A DNA stretch of 32,779 bases. Origin: Pseudomonadota bacterium. Its GTDB lineage: Bacteria > Desulfobacterota > Syntrophobacteria > Syntrophobacterales > Syntrophobacteraceae. Each line of letters opens with the position of its first letter. Positions within the stretch are counted from its first letter, which is position 1. Below the pieces are notes generated by a model that worked only from the letters and a program-made list of their open reading frames with translations, was not told the origin of the DNA and ran no database searches. This document shows positions 9,510-16,781 of the stretch, piece after piece. The stretch lies in the NCBI GenBank assembly GCA_023416335.1, contig JAEZHY010000128.1, forward strand, positions 1 to 32,779, in the 5' to 3' direction. A program made the position numbers and the translations under genes.

Positions 9510-10481
9510 ATGATAACGCCCATTTTCCTTATCCTGGCCCTGGTCGCCCTGTCGGCCCTGGCAAATCCTGCCCTGTCAGCCGGCCCCAACTGGCCGGCAA
9601 CCCTGACAATCGCGACGGCATCCCCCGGCGGCACCTATCACGTCTACGGCGCAGGACTGGCGAAGATCCTGACCCGTGCTTTGGGCTTGCCGGTGGCGGA
9701 AAGAATCACCGAAGGACCCGGTGAGAACATCCAGATGATCGAAACCGGAGAGGCACAGATCGGCTTTGTCACTTCGGGAACGGCAATGCAGGCCTGGAAC
9801 GGTACGGCGGAATGGGCGGAAGGGCGCCAATATCGGTCGATGCGGGTGCTGTTACCGATGTACGATACCCCCTTCCACTTCGTTGCTTTCAAGGGTTCCG
9901 GCATCAACACTCTTTCCGATCTGACCGGCAGGATAATCGGAATCGGCCCGCACGAGGGTACGGCCGGGACATACATTCCCATGTTTCTGAAGGTGCTGGG
10001 AATCAGGGCGAGATTTGCCTACGGTACCTGGGAGCGCCTCGCCTCAGAGTTTTCCGAAGGAAAGATCGACCTGCTGGCCGTGGCGGCCGGCGTGCCTTTT
10101 CCCGCAATATCCGAATTCGAGGCAAAATAGATTGTCCTTTTCGTCGAGCCTTCACGCGAGGATATCCTTGCATTGCGTCAGGTGCTGCCCGAACTGACCC
10201 CATCCACGATACCCGCCGGGGTCTATCCTTCGCTGAGGAAGAACTACTCAAGTGTCGGCCTGTACAATTTCGCCGTTGCCAACAAGGACCTGCCCGACAG
10301 TCTCGTCTATGCGATCGTTGACGCGGTCTTCGCAAACCGCCGGGAGTTGGCGCAAATCCATCCCGCCGCCGCGGAGACACTTCCGGCCAATTTCGGCCAT
10401 AACACGTTCTTGCCTTACCATCCGGGTGCATTCCGATACTATTCGAATCGGGTTATGTCCGGCTCCCTCAATGCCGATTGA
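9510..10481 (+). CDS. TAXI-family TRAP transporter solute-binding protein with in-frame UAG
   Basis: This is a periplasmic substrate-binding protein of the TRAP-associated TAXI family. ATG 9510 has GGGAG 7 nt upstream and starts a clear signal peptide (hydrophobic core after MITPIF, cleavage probably after LSA near residue 24). Family features are TIATASPGGTYHVYGAGLAK, then ERITEGPGENIQMIETGEAQIGF, GIGPHEGTAGTY and AVAAGVPFPAISE. At 10128-10130 (codon 207) there is an in-frame TAG. The same frame then continues with typical family sequence (LFVEPSREDILAL, STIPAGVYP, FAVANKDLPDSLVYAIVDAVF) to TGA 10479-10481. Read through, it is 323 aa, the normal size. The TAG could be a point mutation (pseudogene), a sequencing error, a suppressed stop or pyrrolysine. 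No TRAP membrane subunit is adjacent. Confidence 0.75.
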
Positions 10482-10770
10482 GCTTTGACACGGCGCAGTT
10501 TTTCCTGTTTCCAACTTCCGCGTGCCAACAAATTGCGATTTCCCCAAAATCTCCTCTATCAAAATTCCGTCATGCAGCGGCGCTGAAAAGTTTCGAAATT
10601 CCTCAAGTCCGATGTCCGGCAACTCCCGGCAATTCTGGAAAGATCGTCAACTTATTTTCAGCAGCATTCGTCTCTTAATCGAAATGAATGAGGCAAAGTC
10701 CCGGGTAAGAACATGATTTGGGGTAGCCGGGCGTAGAAAAACGAGATTCGTTAAACCGCAGGAGAATTCT
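10482..10770 (+). other. Intergenic region with no gene seen
   Basis: This is the stretch of 289 bases between the TAXI gene and the DUF1573-like gene. I see no convincing ORF, hairpin or promoter. The ribosome site GGAG (10761-10764) for the next gene lies at its end. Confidence 0.4.
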
Positions 10771-11205
10771 TTGAACAACAAATTGATGATCCCTTTTCTT
10801 TTGATTTTTCTCGTTCCCCTGGGTTGTGCTCACAGTGAGGAAATTACGGCAGGAACGCCCAACCTGGAAATGGTACTCGCAACCGCGACGACGGGAACTC
10901 CGCAGGTTGAAGTCCCCGAGACGGAATTCGATTTCGGAGCGGTGCAGGACGGAAGCGATTACGTACATGCCTTCCTGATCCGGAATACCGGTACCGAGGT
11001 CCTGGAGATCAAAAAGGTCCTCCCCGGTTGAGGAAGCACGGTGGCCGATTTCGATCGGTCCATCCCCCCGGGGGCCGAGGGGGAAATATCCATAAGACTC
11101 AATCCCATGGCATGCCACAGTGGCGGCATGAAGACAGCACTGGTTATATGCAACGATCCCCGGAAATCCACGTTTCAACTGGGGGTTCTGGGAAAATCCA
11201 ACTGA
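10771..11205 (+). CDS. DUF1573-like exported lipoprotein with UGA (Sec) in place of the conserved Cys
   Basis: TTG 10771 is taken as start (GGAG 6 nt upstream; it gives a charged N-terminus). A lipoprotein signal ends at PLGC (Cys19), so the protein is probably anchored in an outer or inner membrane. The mature part has the DUF1573 pattern: ETEFDFGAVQDGSDYVHAF, RNTGTEVLEIKKV, then the SCGCT position, PPGAEGEISIRL, VICNDP and a final LGVLG. At 11029-11031 (codon 87) UGA occurs in PG-UGA-GSTVADFD, aligned with the first Cys of SCGCT; the second Cys is Ser. Full length is 144 aa, ending at TGA 11203-11205. A strong hairpin follows the UGA at the right distance. Together these support Sec rather than a broken gene. 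I am not aware of a described Sec form of this family. Confidence 0.8.
11032..11060 (+). promoter_or_regulatory. Putative SECIS element of the DUF1573-like gene
   Basis: Eleven bases after the UGA begins a 7-bp stem GGCCGAT/ATCGGTC (11043-11049 with 11054-11060, one G-U pair) closed by the loop TTCG, 19-22 nt from the UGA. This is among the clearest hairpins in the window and the spacing matches bacterial SECIS elements. The TTCG loop could also simply be a stable tetraloop. Confidence 0.65.
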
Positions 11206-11367
11206 CGGGTCTGCCTTCAGGGTATTGGATTAAAAGGCGGGCACTGCCGGACAACCGGCAGGTAAGAAAGATGTCGGTTTTCTTTGGGGACCCGACAACG
11301 TCCGAATCGGAGGCAACTGTAGCATTGCAATTGAACACAACAGGGTTGGCACCCCGACGATCTCTCA

Positions 11368-12459
11368 TCACCGGGGAATCTTCAGCTCAGTCGTTTCATG
11401 CCCTGCCCGGTTCTCCACAAATGCGACCAACAATCCCAGTGATAACCAGAAAGCCTCACGGACCCGCCGCATTATCGCAAAAGCTCCGCCCAGCGTGGCG
11501 CCGAGGTTTAATCCGAGAGACACGAGAATGGCTCCTCCTTCCTGCACTCCTGCCGAGGCCGGAATCATGAAACCAAGGGCAGCGAAAAGCATAACCAGGG
11601 AGTCTACGCACACTGCCACTCCCCAGTCGATCGGATGACCCAGCAGGCGGAAGATCAGATAGACTTCCGTGCCGTGGCAGAACCAACTCAGAAAGAACAG
11701 CAAAAAAGCCATGAGGCCCCGGGTGGGATGCTTCCGATAGAAGCTCTCCAGGCTGGAATCCAGGGAGGCAAGTTCCTGCTCTTTAGCCTTCAGTTTTGAC
11801 GGGCAAACGCGGCAGCTTTCCAGGAAGCGGATAACCAAAACGCACGGACCGCGTCGCTGCACGGTCAGGAATGCCAGTCCGGCAATCCCTAAAACCAATG
11901 CTGCCAGACCGGGAATGCCCAGGCGCGAGGGACTGACGTCAAGCATGGAAGCTGAAAGGATCAGCCCGACGAAAATGTAGAGAACAAGGCTGAGAACCCC
12001 GATCGCCTTCTGAATTACCACGGATGCGGTTGCCTCTTCCCACGCAACGCCTGAATCCTTCAACCGGAGGACCTTAAAGGGTTCTCCTCCCATCGAGGCC
12101 GTTGGCGTGAGCTGATTCAAAGATTCCCCGGCAAGGCGCAGGAAGAAAAGACGCATGAACGACGGACGGTTTTCCCTGTCCGGCAGGAGGAATTGCCAGG
12201 AGATCGTGCCGAGATAATTTACGAGACCATACGGAACCAGCAACAGCGGCCAATAATAGCCTACCTGGAGGAAATATCGCCACAGGCTGGACCAGTCCAA
12301 CCGTCTCAACATTATCACGAGGAATACCGCGGCAATTACCAGGAGAACCAAATTGAGATGACGCACCAGAACGCGCAGGAATGAAGTATTCTCAGCCAGG
12401 CCCGGGCTGTGCACCACGGCATCGGCTTGTTGGGAGAGATCGGGCGTAGAATTCGGCAA
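11368..12459 (-). CDS. Lysylphosphatidylglycerol synthase TM-region (UPF0104/YbhN-like) membrane protein
   Basis: This is an integral inner-membrane protein of 363 aa with about eight hydrophobic segments and the family features NYLGTISWQFLLP, RLAGESLNQLTPTASMGGEP, KAIGVLSLVLY and GFMIPASAGVQEGG. Members include flippase-like proteins such as the hopanoid-linked HpnL group and the transmembrane half of MprF. This one has no synthase domain, so a role in lipid translocation is likely but the substrate is unknown. The TTG start at 12459 is supported by AAGGAG 8 nt upstream. It ends in TGA TGA (two consecutive stops). It converges with the DUF1573-like gene. Confidence 0.88.
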   Translation of the reverse strand: MPNSTPDLSQQADAVVHSPGLAENTSFLRVLVRHLNLVLLVIAAVFLVIMLRRLDWSSLWRYFLQVGYYWPLLLVPYGLVNYLGTISWQFLLPDRENRPSFMRLFFLRLAGESLNQLTPTASMGGEPFKVLRLKDSGVAWEEATASVVIQKAIGVLSLVLYIFVGLILSASMLDVSPSRLGIPGLAALVLGIAGLAFLTVQRRGPCVLVIRFLESCRVCPSKLKAKEQELASLDSSLESFYRKHPTRGLMAFLLFFLSWFCHGTEVYLIFRLLGHPIDWGVAVCVDSLVMLFAALGFMIPASAGVQEGGAILVSLGLNLGATLGGAFAIMRRVREAFWLSLGLLVAFVENRAGHETTELKIPR

Positions 12460-12554
12460 AGGGAAAAGCTCCTTGAGTCGTCCGGAAAGGATTGCGGGTA
12501 TATTATATTACACCGCAATATTCTCTCGCATCAAGAAAGCATCGAGCTAAAGAT

Positions 12555-12693
12555 TTACGCCCCCATTTCCAAGTACGGGTGTGGCGTCAGCAGGCCCTTA
12601 AATTGCCTGTTCCGTTTTTCGGTTTGTGCCCCAGTTTTGAAGCAACAACACGAGGGGGGCGTAGGCGTCTTAAGGGCCCGGGGCGCCACACCC
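12555..12693. repeat. Imperfect inverted repeat upstream of the flippase gene
   Basis: Arms 12577-12602 and 12670-12693 share GGGTGTGGCG and GGCCCTTAA as inverted blocks, separated by a short unmatched stretch, with a 67-nt spacer. A second pair, ACGCCCCC (12557-12564) with GGGGGGCGT (12654-12662), crosses the first. No protein-coding role is seen. It looks like a dispersed extragenic repeat or part of a small non-autonomous element. Confidence 0.6.
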
Positions 12694-12715
12694 CTATTGA
12701 GAGACGGGGGCTGGA
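12694..12715 (+). repeat. Inverted copy of the dynamin gene 3' end (left partner)
   Basis: These 22 bases (starting CTATTGAGAGACGG) match the reverse complement of 13050-13071 at 21 positions. The right partner lies within the 3' coding end of the dynamin-like gene. Together with the inverted pair at 12745/13037, the two flanks form a longer inverted repeat interrupted by a length difference of about 17 nt. Confidence 0.7.
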
Positions 12716-12744
12716 ATTTCTTGTGGACGAGTCTCCCTTATAGT

Positions 12745-13037
12745 GGTGGAATGTAAAACAAGTAGGCGGCGAGTCGTGTAGGGTGGGCACAAAGCTTCAC
12801 CGTGCCCACCGTCCGGCCATAACGATGAAGGTTTGGTCCAAGGGTACGGGCGGTGGGCAGAATAATGCCTCTGCCCACCCTACGAGCCTCACCGCTTACT
12901 CTTATGGTATTTCATACAGAAATAAAAAACCCGGGTTTAGCCGGGGTGGATGATCAGATATCTCATTTTGGTTGCAGCATGCGGAGTGTAGAAGGGTAGG
13001 CACAAAGCCTCACCGTCTACTTGTTTTACATTCCACC
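12745..13037. mobile_element. MITE-like non-coding element with 21-bp perfect terminal inverted repeats
   Basis: The termini 12745-12765 and 13017-13037 are perfect inverted repeats of 21 nt (beginning GGTGGAATGTAAAACAAG), extending to 28 nt with 2 mismatches. The 293-bp interior has no ORF but several hairpins: GGTGGGCAC/GTGCCCACC (12782-12790 with 12802-12810), GGTGGGCAGA/TCTGCCCACC (12852-12861 with 12870-12879) and an outer GTAGGGTGGGCA pair (12778-12789 with 12872-12883). Motifs of the GTAGGGTGGGC type are common dispersed repeats in many bacteria. A third, degenerate unit lies at 12986-13020. No target duplication is evident. Confidence 0.65.
12924..12945 (-). terminator. Intrinsic terminator downstream of the dynamin-like gene
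   Basis: Read on the minus strand, a CCCGG/CCGGG stem with a six-base loop is followed by six T residues (plus-strand A run 12924-12929). It lies 65 bp beyond the stop of the dynamin-like gene and inside the MITE-like element, so the element appears to supply the terminator. Confidence 0.6.
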
Positions 13038-14860
13038 GTCACAAAAGACTCCAGCCTCCGTCTCTCAATAGAGGACTCGGCCCTCTGCACGGCTGCCGGA
13101 GAGGTGTCGCTGTTGTTCAGGAGAGCCGTGCAACCGAGCAGTTTCTCGTGAATGTCCGTCATAGAGCCGAGCTTCTCTCCGAGTTCCCCCAAGCTCTTTT
13201 CGACATTGTTTTTCCCAGCCATGTGCAGTGCGAGTGCTTTCTGGAACGAGATGCGGATCCCGGAAAGCGTAAGATCTATCTTTTCGTTCAATGAGTTCTG
13301 GAAGTCTTTTATGGTCTTTGTTACCCGGTTGATCAGATCGTATCGGACCCTTCCGCAATGGCGGTCCAGAAGCTCCGCCACGGACTCTTTCATGTTCTTC
13401 AAAATCATCTTTTTGGCAATGAACTGAGGCAGCGCCGATGTAACCGCGAGTTGGACCAATTCGAGCCCCACCGGATCGTCTTTGAGCATGAAGTAAAAAT
13501 CGCTTTTCTTGCTCAGCCCTTCCACTGAAGTGAACGGTTTCAGCTTAAGCTCAAAAATGTCGCCGGTTAGAGTCAAAATACGCTCAATGAGATCGTTGAT
13601 TTTACCGGCGAACTCTCCGTGGGCTTCTTCAAGCCCGGATGATATCTTTTCTGCAAGCTGCTGCCGCCAGGGGGTGAATGTTCCCCGAATATTGTCGAAA
13701 ACAAATTGCTCGAGTTGATCCCTCAATCCACCGGTTCCGCGGTTTACCAGTTCCAGGTATTTCTCTTCCAACTCCTTTTGCAGAGCCGCGGACATTTCCT
13801 TCCTGAATCGATATATTTCCTCGTCCAATCCGGAAATGATCTTGCCCAACTGCCCCTTGAGAAGGAACTGATTGTTCTCTCGCTCCTTTTGGATCGCTTT
13901 CATCTCCTGTTCGAAGCGCTCAATTTTTTCAGTCAGTTCTTTCAACGGGAGTTTGATAGCTTCCTGTTCGAGTTGAAAGGAGATGGTCTCATCGGAAATC
14001 AGTTTGGAAAGATTGTTGATCACAGACTGAAGGAATACCTTTCCCTTTTCTCGAGCGAGGAAATCCAGAAGCTGTCTTTCGAATTCGGGAAAGAGGCTGC
14101 GTTTGAGTAAGGGGTCGTCGCCGGCCTTCTTGCCTTCAAGGGCCCACCTGGCAGAAAGCGGATACATCCGGACCTTTCCAAGTCCCAGATCTTCTTCGAT
14201 CACACGGGTGGTGAATTCCAGAGATTCTTTTTGATCGCTTTCACTGACCTGGTCCACTTTGTTCAGAACAAAGAATATCTTATCGACGAATTCCTTGACG
14301 TCCTTCAAAAACTGGTGCTCGCTCCTGGAGAGCGGCGGGTCCGCGGATACTACAAAGATCCCCGCGTCGACATGCGGCAGGTACGCATAAGCAGCTTCGG
14401 TATTGTGGCTGTATACGGAACCGGCACCCGGCGTGTCGATTATTCGGACGCCTCCCTTCAGATACTGTGAAGGATAAAAGACGGTCACTTCCTTAACGGA
14501 CTTTTTGTTTTGAGGGTTTCCCCGCTCCGTAATGAAGCCCGGCAGGCTGGAGAGGTCGGTCTCCTCCATTCGCCCGTTCAGATATTCAATTTGAACACTC
14601 AGCGTTGGGCCGTAGCGAAGGATCGTGACCACGGAAGTCAACGGCACAATGGCGGTCGGCAGGATGCTCTCGCCCAAAAGCGCGTTTATGAAGGTAGATT
14701 TGCCCCTTTTGAACTGACCGAGAACAACCAGGTTGAAAGTCTCTTCCTGCAGTTTGGCCCTGGTATCCCGTAGGGATTTCGAGGTTACGTCGCGTACGGT
14801 CCCGTCCAGTTGGGCGATAATGCCGAACAGAGCATCTCTAAGCTGCGCATAATCGAACAT
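13010..14860 (-). CDS. Bacterial dynamin-like GTPase
   Basis: This large dynamin-superfamily GTPase has 616 aa. ATG 14860 is the start, with AGGAGG 7 nt upstream. The G domain shows G1 GQFKRGKST (residues 48-56), the switch-I region PLTSVVT, G3 DTPGAG and G4 NKVD. The rest is long, charged and helical (coiled-coil stalk, for example KELTEKIERFEQEMKAIQKER), ending with a segment that includes FIAKKMILKNMKESVAELL. Bacterial dynamin-like proteins remodel or protect membranes, often at the inner membrane. An oddity: the last 21 or so codons, including the stop, lie in repeat sequence that has an inverted copy 300 bp downstream, so the native C-terminus may have been replaced. It stands between two terminators and is probably transcribed alone. 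Confidence 0.9.
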   Translation of the reverse strand: MFDYAQLRDALFGIIAQLDGTVRDVTSKSLRDTRAKLQEETFNLVVLGQFKRGKSTFINALLGESILPTAIVPLTSVVTILRYGPTLSVQIEYLNGRMEETDLSSLPGFITERGNPQNKKSVKEVTVFYPSQYLKGGVRIIDTPGAGSVYSHNTEAAYAYLPHVDAGIFVVSADPPLSRSEHQFLKDVKEFVDKIFFVLNKVDQVSESDQKESLEFTTRVIEEDLGLGKVRMYPLSARWALEGKKAGDDPLLKRSLFPEFERQLLDFLAREKGKVFLQSVINNLSKLISDETISFQLEQEAIKLPLKELTEKIERFEQEMKAIQKERENNQFLLKGQLGKIISGLDEEIYRFRKEMSAALQKELEEKYLELVNRGTGGLRDQLEQFVFDNIRGTFTPWRQQLAEKISSGLEEAHGEFAGKINDLIERILTLTGDIFELKLKPFTSVEGLSKKSDFYFMLKDDPVGLELVQLAVTSALPQFIAKKMILKNMKESVAELLDRHCGRVRYDLINRVTKTIKDFQNSLNEKIDLTLSGIRISFQKALALHMAGKNNVEKSLGELGEKLGSMTDIHEKLLGCTALLNNSDTSPAAVQRAESSIERRRLESFVTVECKTSRR

Positions 14861-14919
14861 CAAACGACCTCCTGTAAGACTGGATCACGTCGTTTCCTGC
14901 CGCAAAACCAATTCGAGCC

Positions 14920-14956
14920 AAAAAAAAACTTCTGTTTCTCAAATGAGAAGCAGAAG
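14920..14956 (-). terminator. Intrinsic terminator after the MFS gene
   Basis: On the minus strand a 12-bp stem (arms 14945-14956 and 14929-14940, one mismatch) with a four-base loop is followed by nine T residues (plus-strand A run 14920-14928). This is a textbook Rho-independent terminator for the leftward MFS transcript and separates it from the dynamin-like gene. Confidence 0.88.
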
Positions 14957-15092
14957 TCATCATCCCTCGAAAGGGCAGTTACGGTGGAACTTCATCACCT
15001 TTTCTTCATATAAGCAGAAGCGGCTGTTCGTGTCAACCCTGTCGGGATTCATTGCAGACGGGTCCGAAACCCGGGTCTTCGGTTGGGTCGCC

Positions 15093-16268
15093 TCACCTTA
15101 ACAGACGGGATCTCCGTTTGACCGCGAAAAGCAGCGGCACGGATACGAGTTGCGATATCACGGAGAATACTATCAGGTACGGCAACGAGAAATCATATAA
15201 GAACCCCATCAGGAAACTGCCAAGGAACCAAAACACTCCATAGCCCGTGTTGAAGATTCCGTAGGCGGTTGCCCTCCTGTCGCGCCGGACCATGCCGGCG
15301 ACGGCTGCACGCATGATCGATTCGTGTGCTCCGATCCCCACGCCCCAAAGAGCCATTCCTGTTAAACTCAGTCCAAAGCCGCCGAGAAACACCAGCGGAG
15401 CAAACATGGAGGACAAAACAACTGCAAAGATGATTATGGAGAGCCCCCGGCGATCGAACAGACGGCCGAAGATCAGGGCGGAAACGGCAGAAGCTCCCAT
15501 GGCCACCGAATAGAAGATGGGTATCCAATCTTTTGAGACAACAGAGGCTTTCTGGAAGTGGTAGCCAATGAGAGGAAAATCGGCATACCCGGCTGCATTC
15601 AAAACCATTGCCGCAAGAAAGATCCAATAGGTAATTGGAAATCCTTTAGGCTCGAATTCAGGCAAAGTGTGTTCAAGGTCTTTGGGATGGGGGTAAAGCA
15701 TTTTTGCCGTAATGAGCACGATTATCGTCAGAACGGCAGGTATCAGCAGGAATATAAACCCGGTTTGGTAGGAGCCTTTGAAATAGAGAACGGCTGCAAC
15801 GATGAGAGGTCCCATCATCGCCCCGGTTGAATCCATCATCTCATGGAGCCCAAAACCCCAGCCGCGTCCCATTTCCACTGTCGCATGGGAAAGCATGGCA
15901 TCGCGGACCGGATTTCGAATAGCTTTTCCCATCCGCTCGGCGATTATAAAAAAAGCCGCGATTTCCCATCGGTCTGCAAGCGCCAGCAGCGGCACGGCCG
16001 CCATATTGACCAGGTACCCCACTATCGTAATGGCCCAATACTTTTCCGTCCGGTCCGTTATCAGGCCTGATACCAGTCGCAGAGCGTATCCAACGAGTTC
16101 CCCGAAGCCGGCTACAAATCCCACGATCGTGGCATTCGCTCCAAGCAGGGCCATAAATGGCCCCGTGATGCTTCGTGCTCCCTCGTGAGTCATATCGGAA
16201 AAAAGACTCACAATACCCATCATGATGACGAACATCATCGGCGACATTCTATTTGCTCGCATAAGCAT
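15093..16268 (-). CDS. Major facilitator superfamily transporter
   Basis: This inner-membrane transporter of up to 391 aa has about 12 hydrophobic segments. Family features are SDMTHEGARSITGPF near the N-terminus, GELVGYALRLVSGLITDRTEKYW (the loop 2-3 region with its acidic and basic residues) and RMGKAIRNPVRDAMLS in the cytoplasmic loop; the second half has LIFGRLFDRRG and WGVGIGAHESIMRA. The start is either ATG 16268 or the in-frame ATG 16262; AAGGA lies closer to the usual spacing for the second. The substrate cannot be told. The gene is transcribed alone, followed by a strong terminator. Confidence 0.9.
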   Translation of the reverse strand: MLMRANRMSPMMFVIMMGIVSLFSDMTHEGARSITGPFMALLGANATIVGFVAGFGELVGYALRLVSGLITDRTEKYWAITIVGYLVNMAAVPLLALADRWEIAAFFIIAERMGKAIRNPVRDAMLSHATVEMGRGWGFGLHEMMDSTGAMMGPLIVAAVLYFKGSYQTGFIFLLIPAVLTIIVLITAKMLYPHPKDLEHTLPEFEPKGFPITYWIFLAAMVLNAAGYADFPLIGYHFQKASVVSKDWIPIFYSVAMGASAVSALIFGRLFDRRGLSIIIFAVVLSSMFAPLVFLGGFGLSLTGMALWGVGIGAHESIMRAAVAGMVRRDRRATAYGIFNTGYGVFWFLGSFLMGFLYDFSLPYLIVFSVISQLVSVPLLFAVKRRSRLLR

Positions 16269-16781
16269 TCCTTAAATACTCCCGGCGATACCAAGTCAAA
16301 TCGGAGTCAGTTTCTTCAGAGCAGCAGCGAATTTCGGTACAGCCGCCAAATATGAAATTCGGCCTTTTCGGAATCATCGGAACCGTCGTATGCCGTTAAA
16401 AGTTTGTCCATTTCCATTCTCAACCCCATGCTGCAATTGACCGATCCCGCTCGCCTCCAACCGGCAGCTCTGAAAACAAAAAAGCTCCTCCAGAATTGAA
16501 TTCCGGCAGGAGCTTCTATAGTCGTAGAGAATGGTACAAAGACTCCCACCGAAGGACACATTCGTAGGAGTCATTAGCTTTGCAGCGGTTATCGGTGAAC
16601 TCCATCACCGCCAAAGAGGTTAGCGCAGGAACACCAAAAAATCCATTCTATTTTTTATGACAATGCCTCGCATTGGAGTAATGGTACCTCATGTTGATTT
16701 ATGGAATTCGCAAACCTTGTGCGCAAATTCATCCTGATGATGTGTTTGCGTTTGAAGAGTGCCTCCCGTATATCTGGGCTC
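16269..16781 (-). other. Intergenic region with a terminator only
   Basis: This 513-bp stretch lies between the MFS gene and the large FYVE/protease gene. Apart from the hairpin at 16474-16513 no functional element was recognised; the 81-codon minus-strand reading across the hairpin has no coding character. Confidence 0.5.
16474..16513 (-). terminator. Intrinsic terminator, probably of the large FYVE/protease gene
   Basis: On the minus strand AAGCTCCT and CCGGAATT-type arms pair (16497-16513 with 16481-16496, one bulge and one G-T pair) and are followed by TTTTTTG (plus-strand A-rich run 16472-16482). It lies about 270 bp beyond the stop codon of the only gene reading toward it. Confidence 0.65.

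Noticed and set aside
11203..11205. A second Sec codon at the end of the DUF1573-like gene
   Set aside because: The family domain is complete here; the 19 codons beyond show no family sequence and no suitable hairpin was seen, so TGA is taken as the stop.
12409..12756. Plus-strand readings upstream of the flippase gene
   Set aside because: They run through repeat sequence and hairpins; any protein-like look comes from the repeat family itself.
12778..13020. CRISPR array from the repeated GTAGGGTGGGC-like units
   Set aside because: The units are inverted hairpins, irregular in spacing and identity, with no uniform spacers and no cas genes.
16316..16574. Minus-strand short readings over the terminator downstream of the large gene
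   Set aside because: They cross an intrinsic terminator and show no conserved features.
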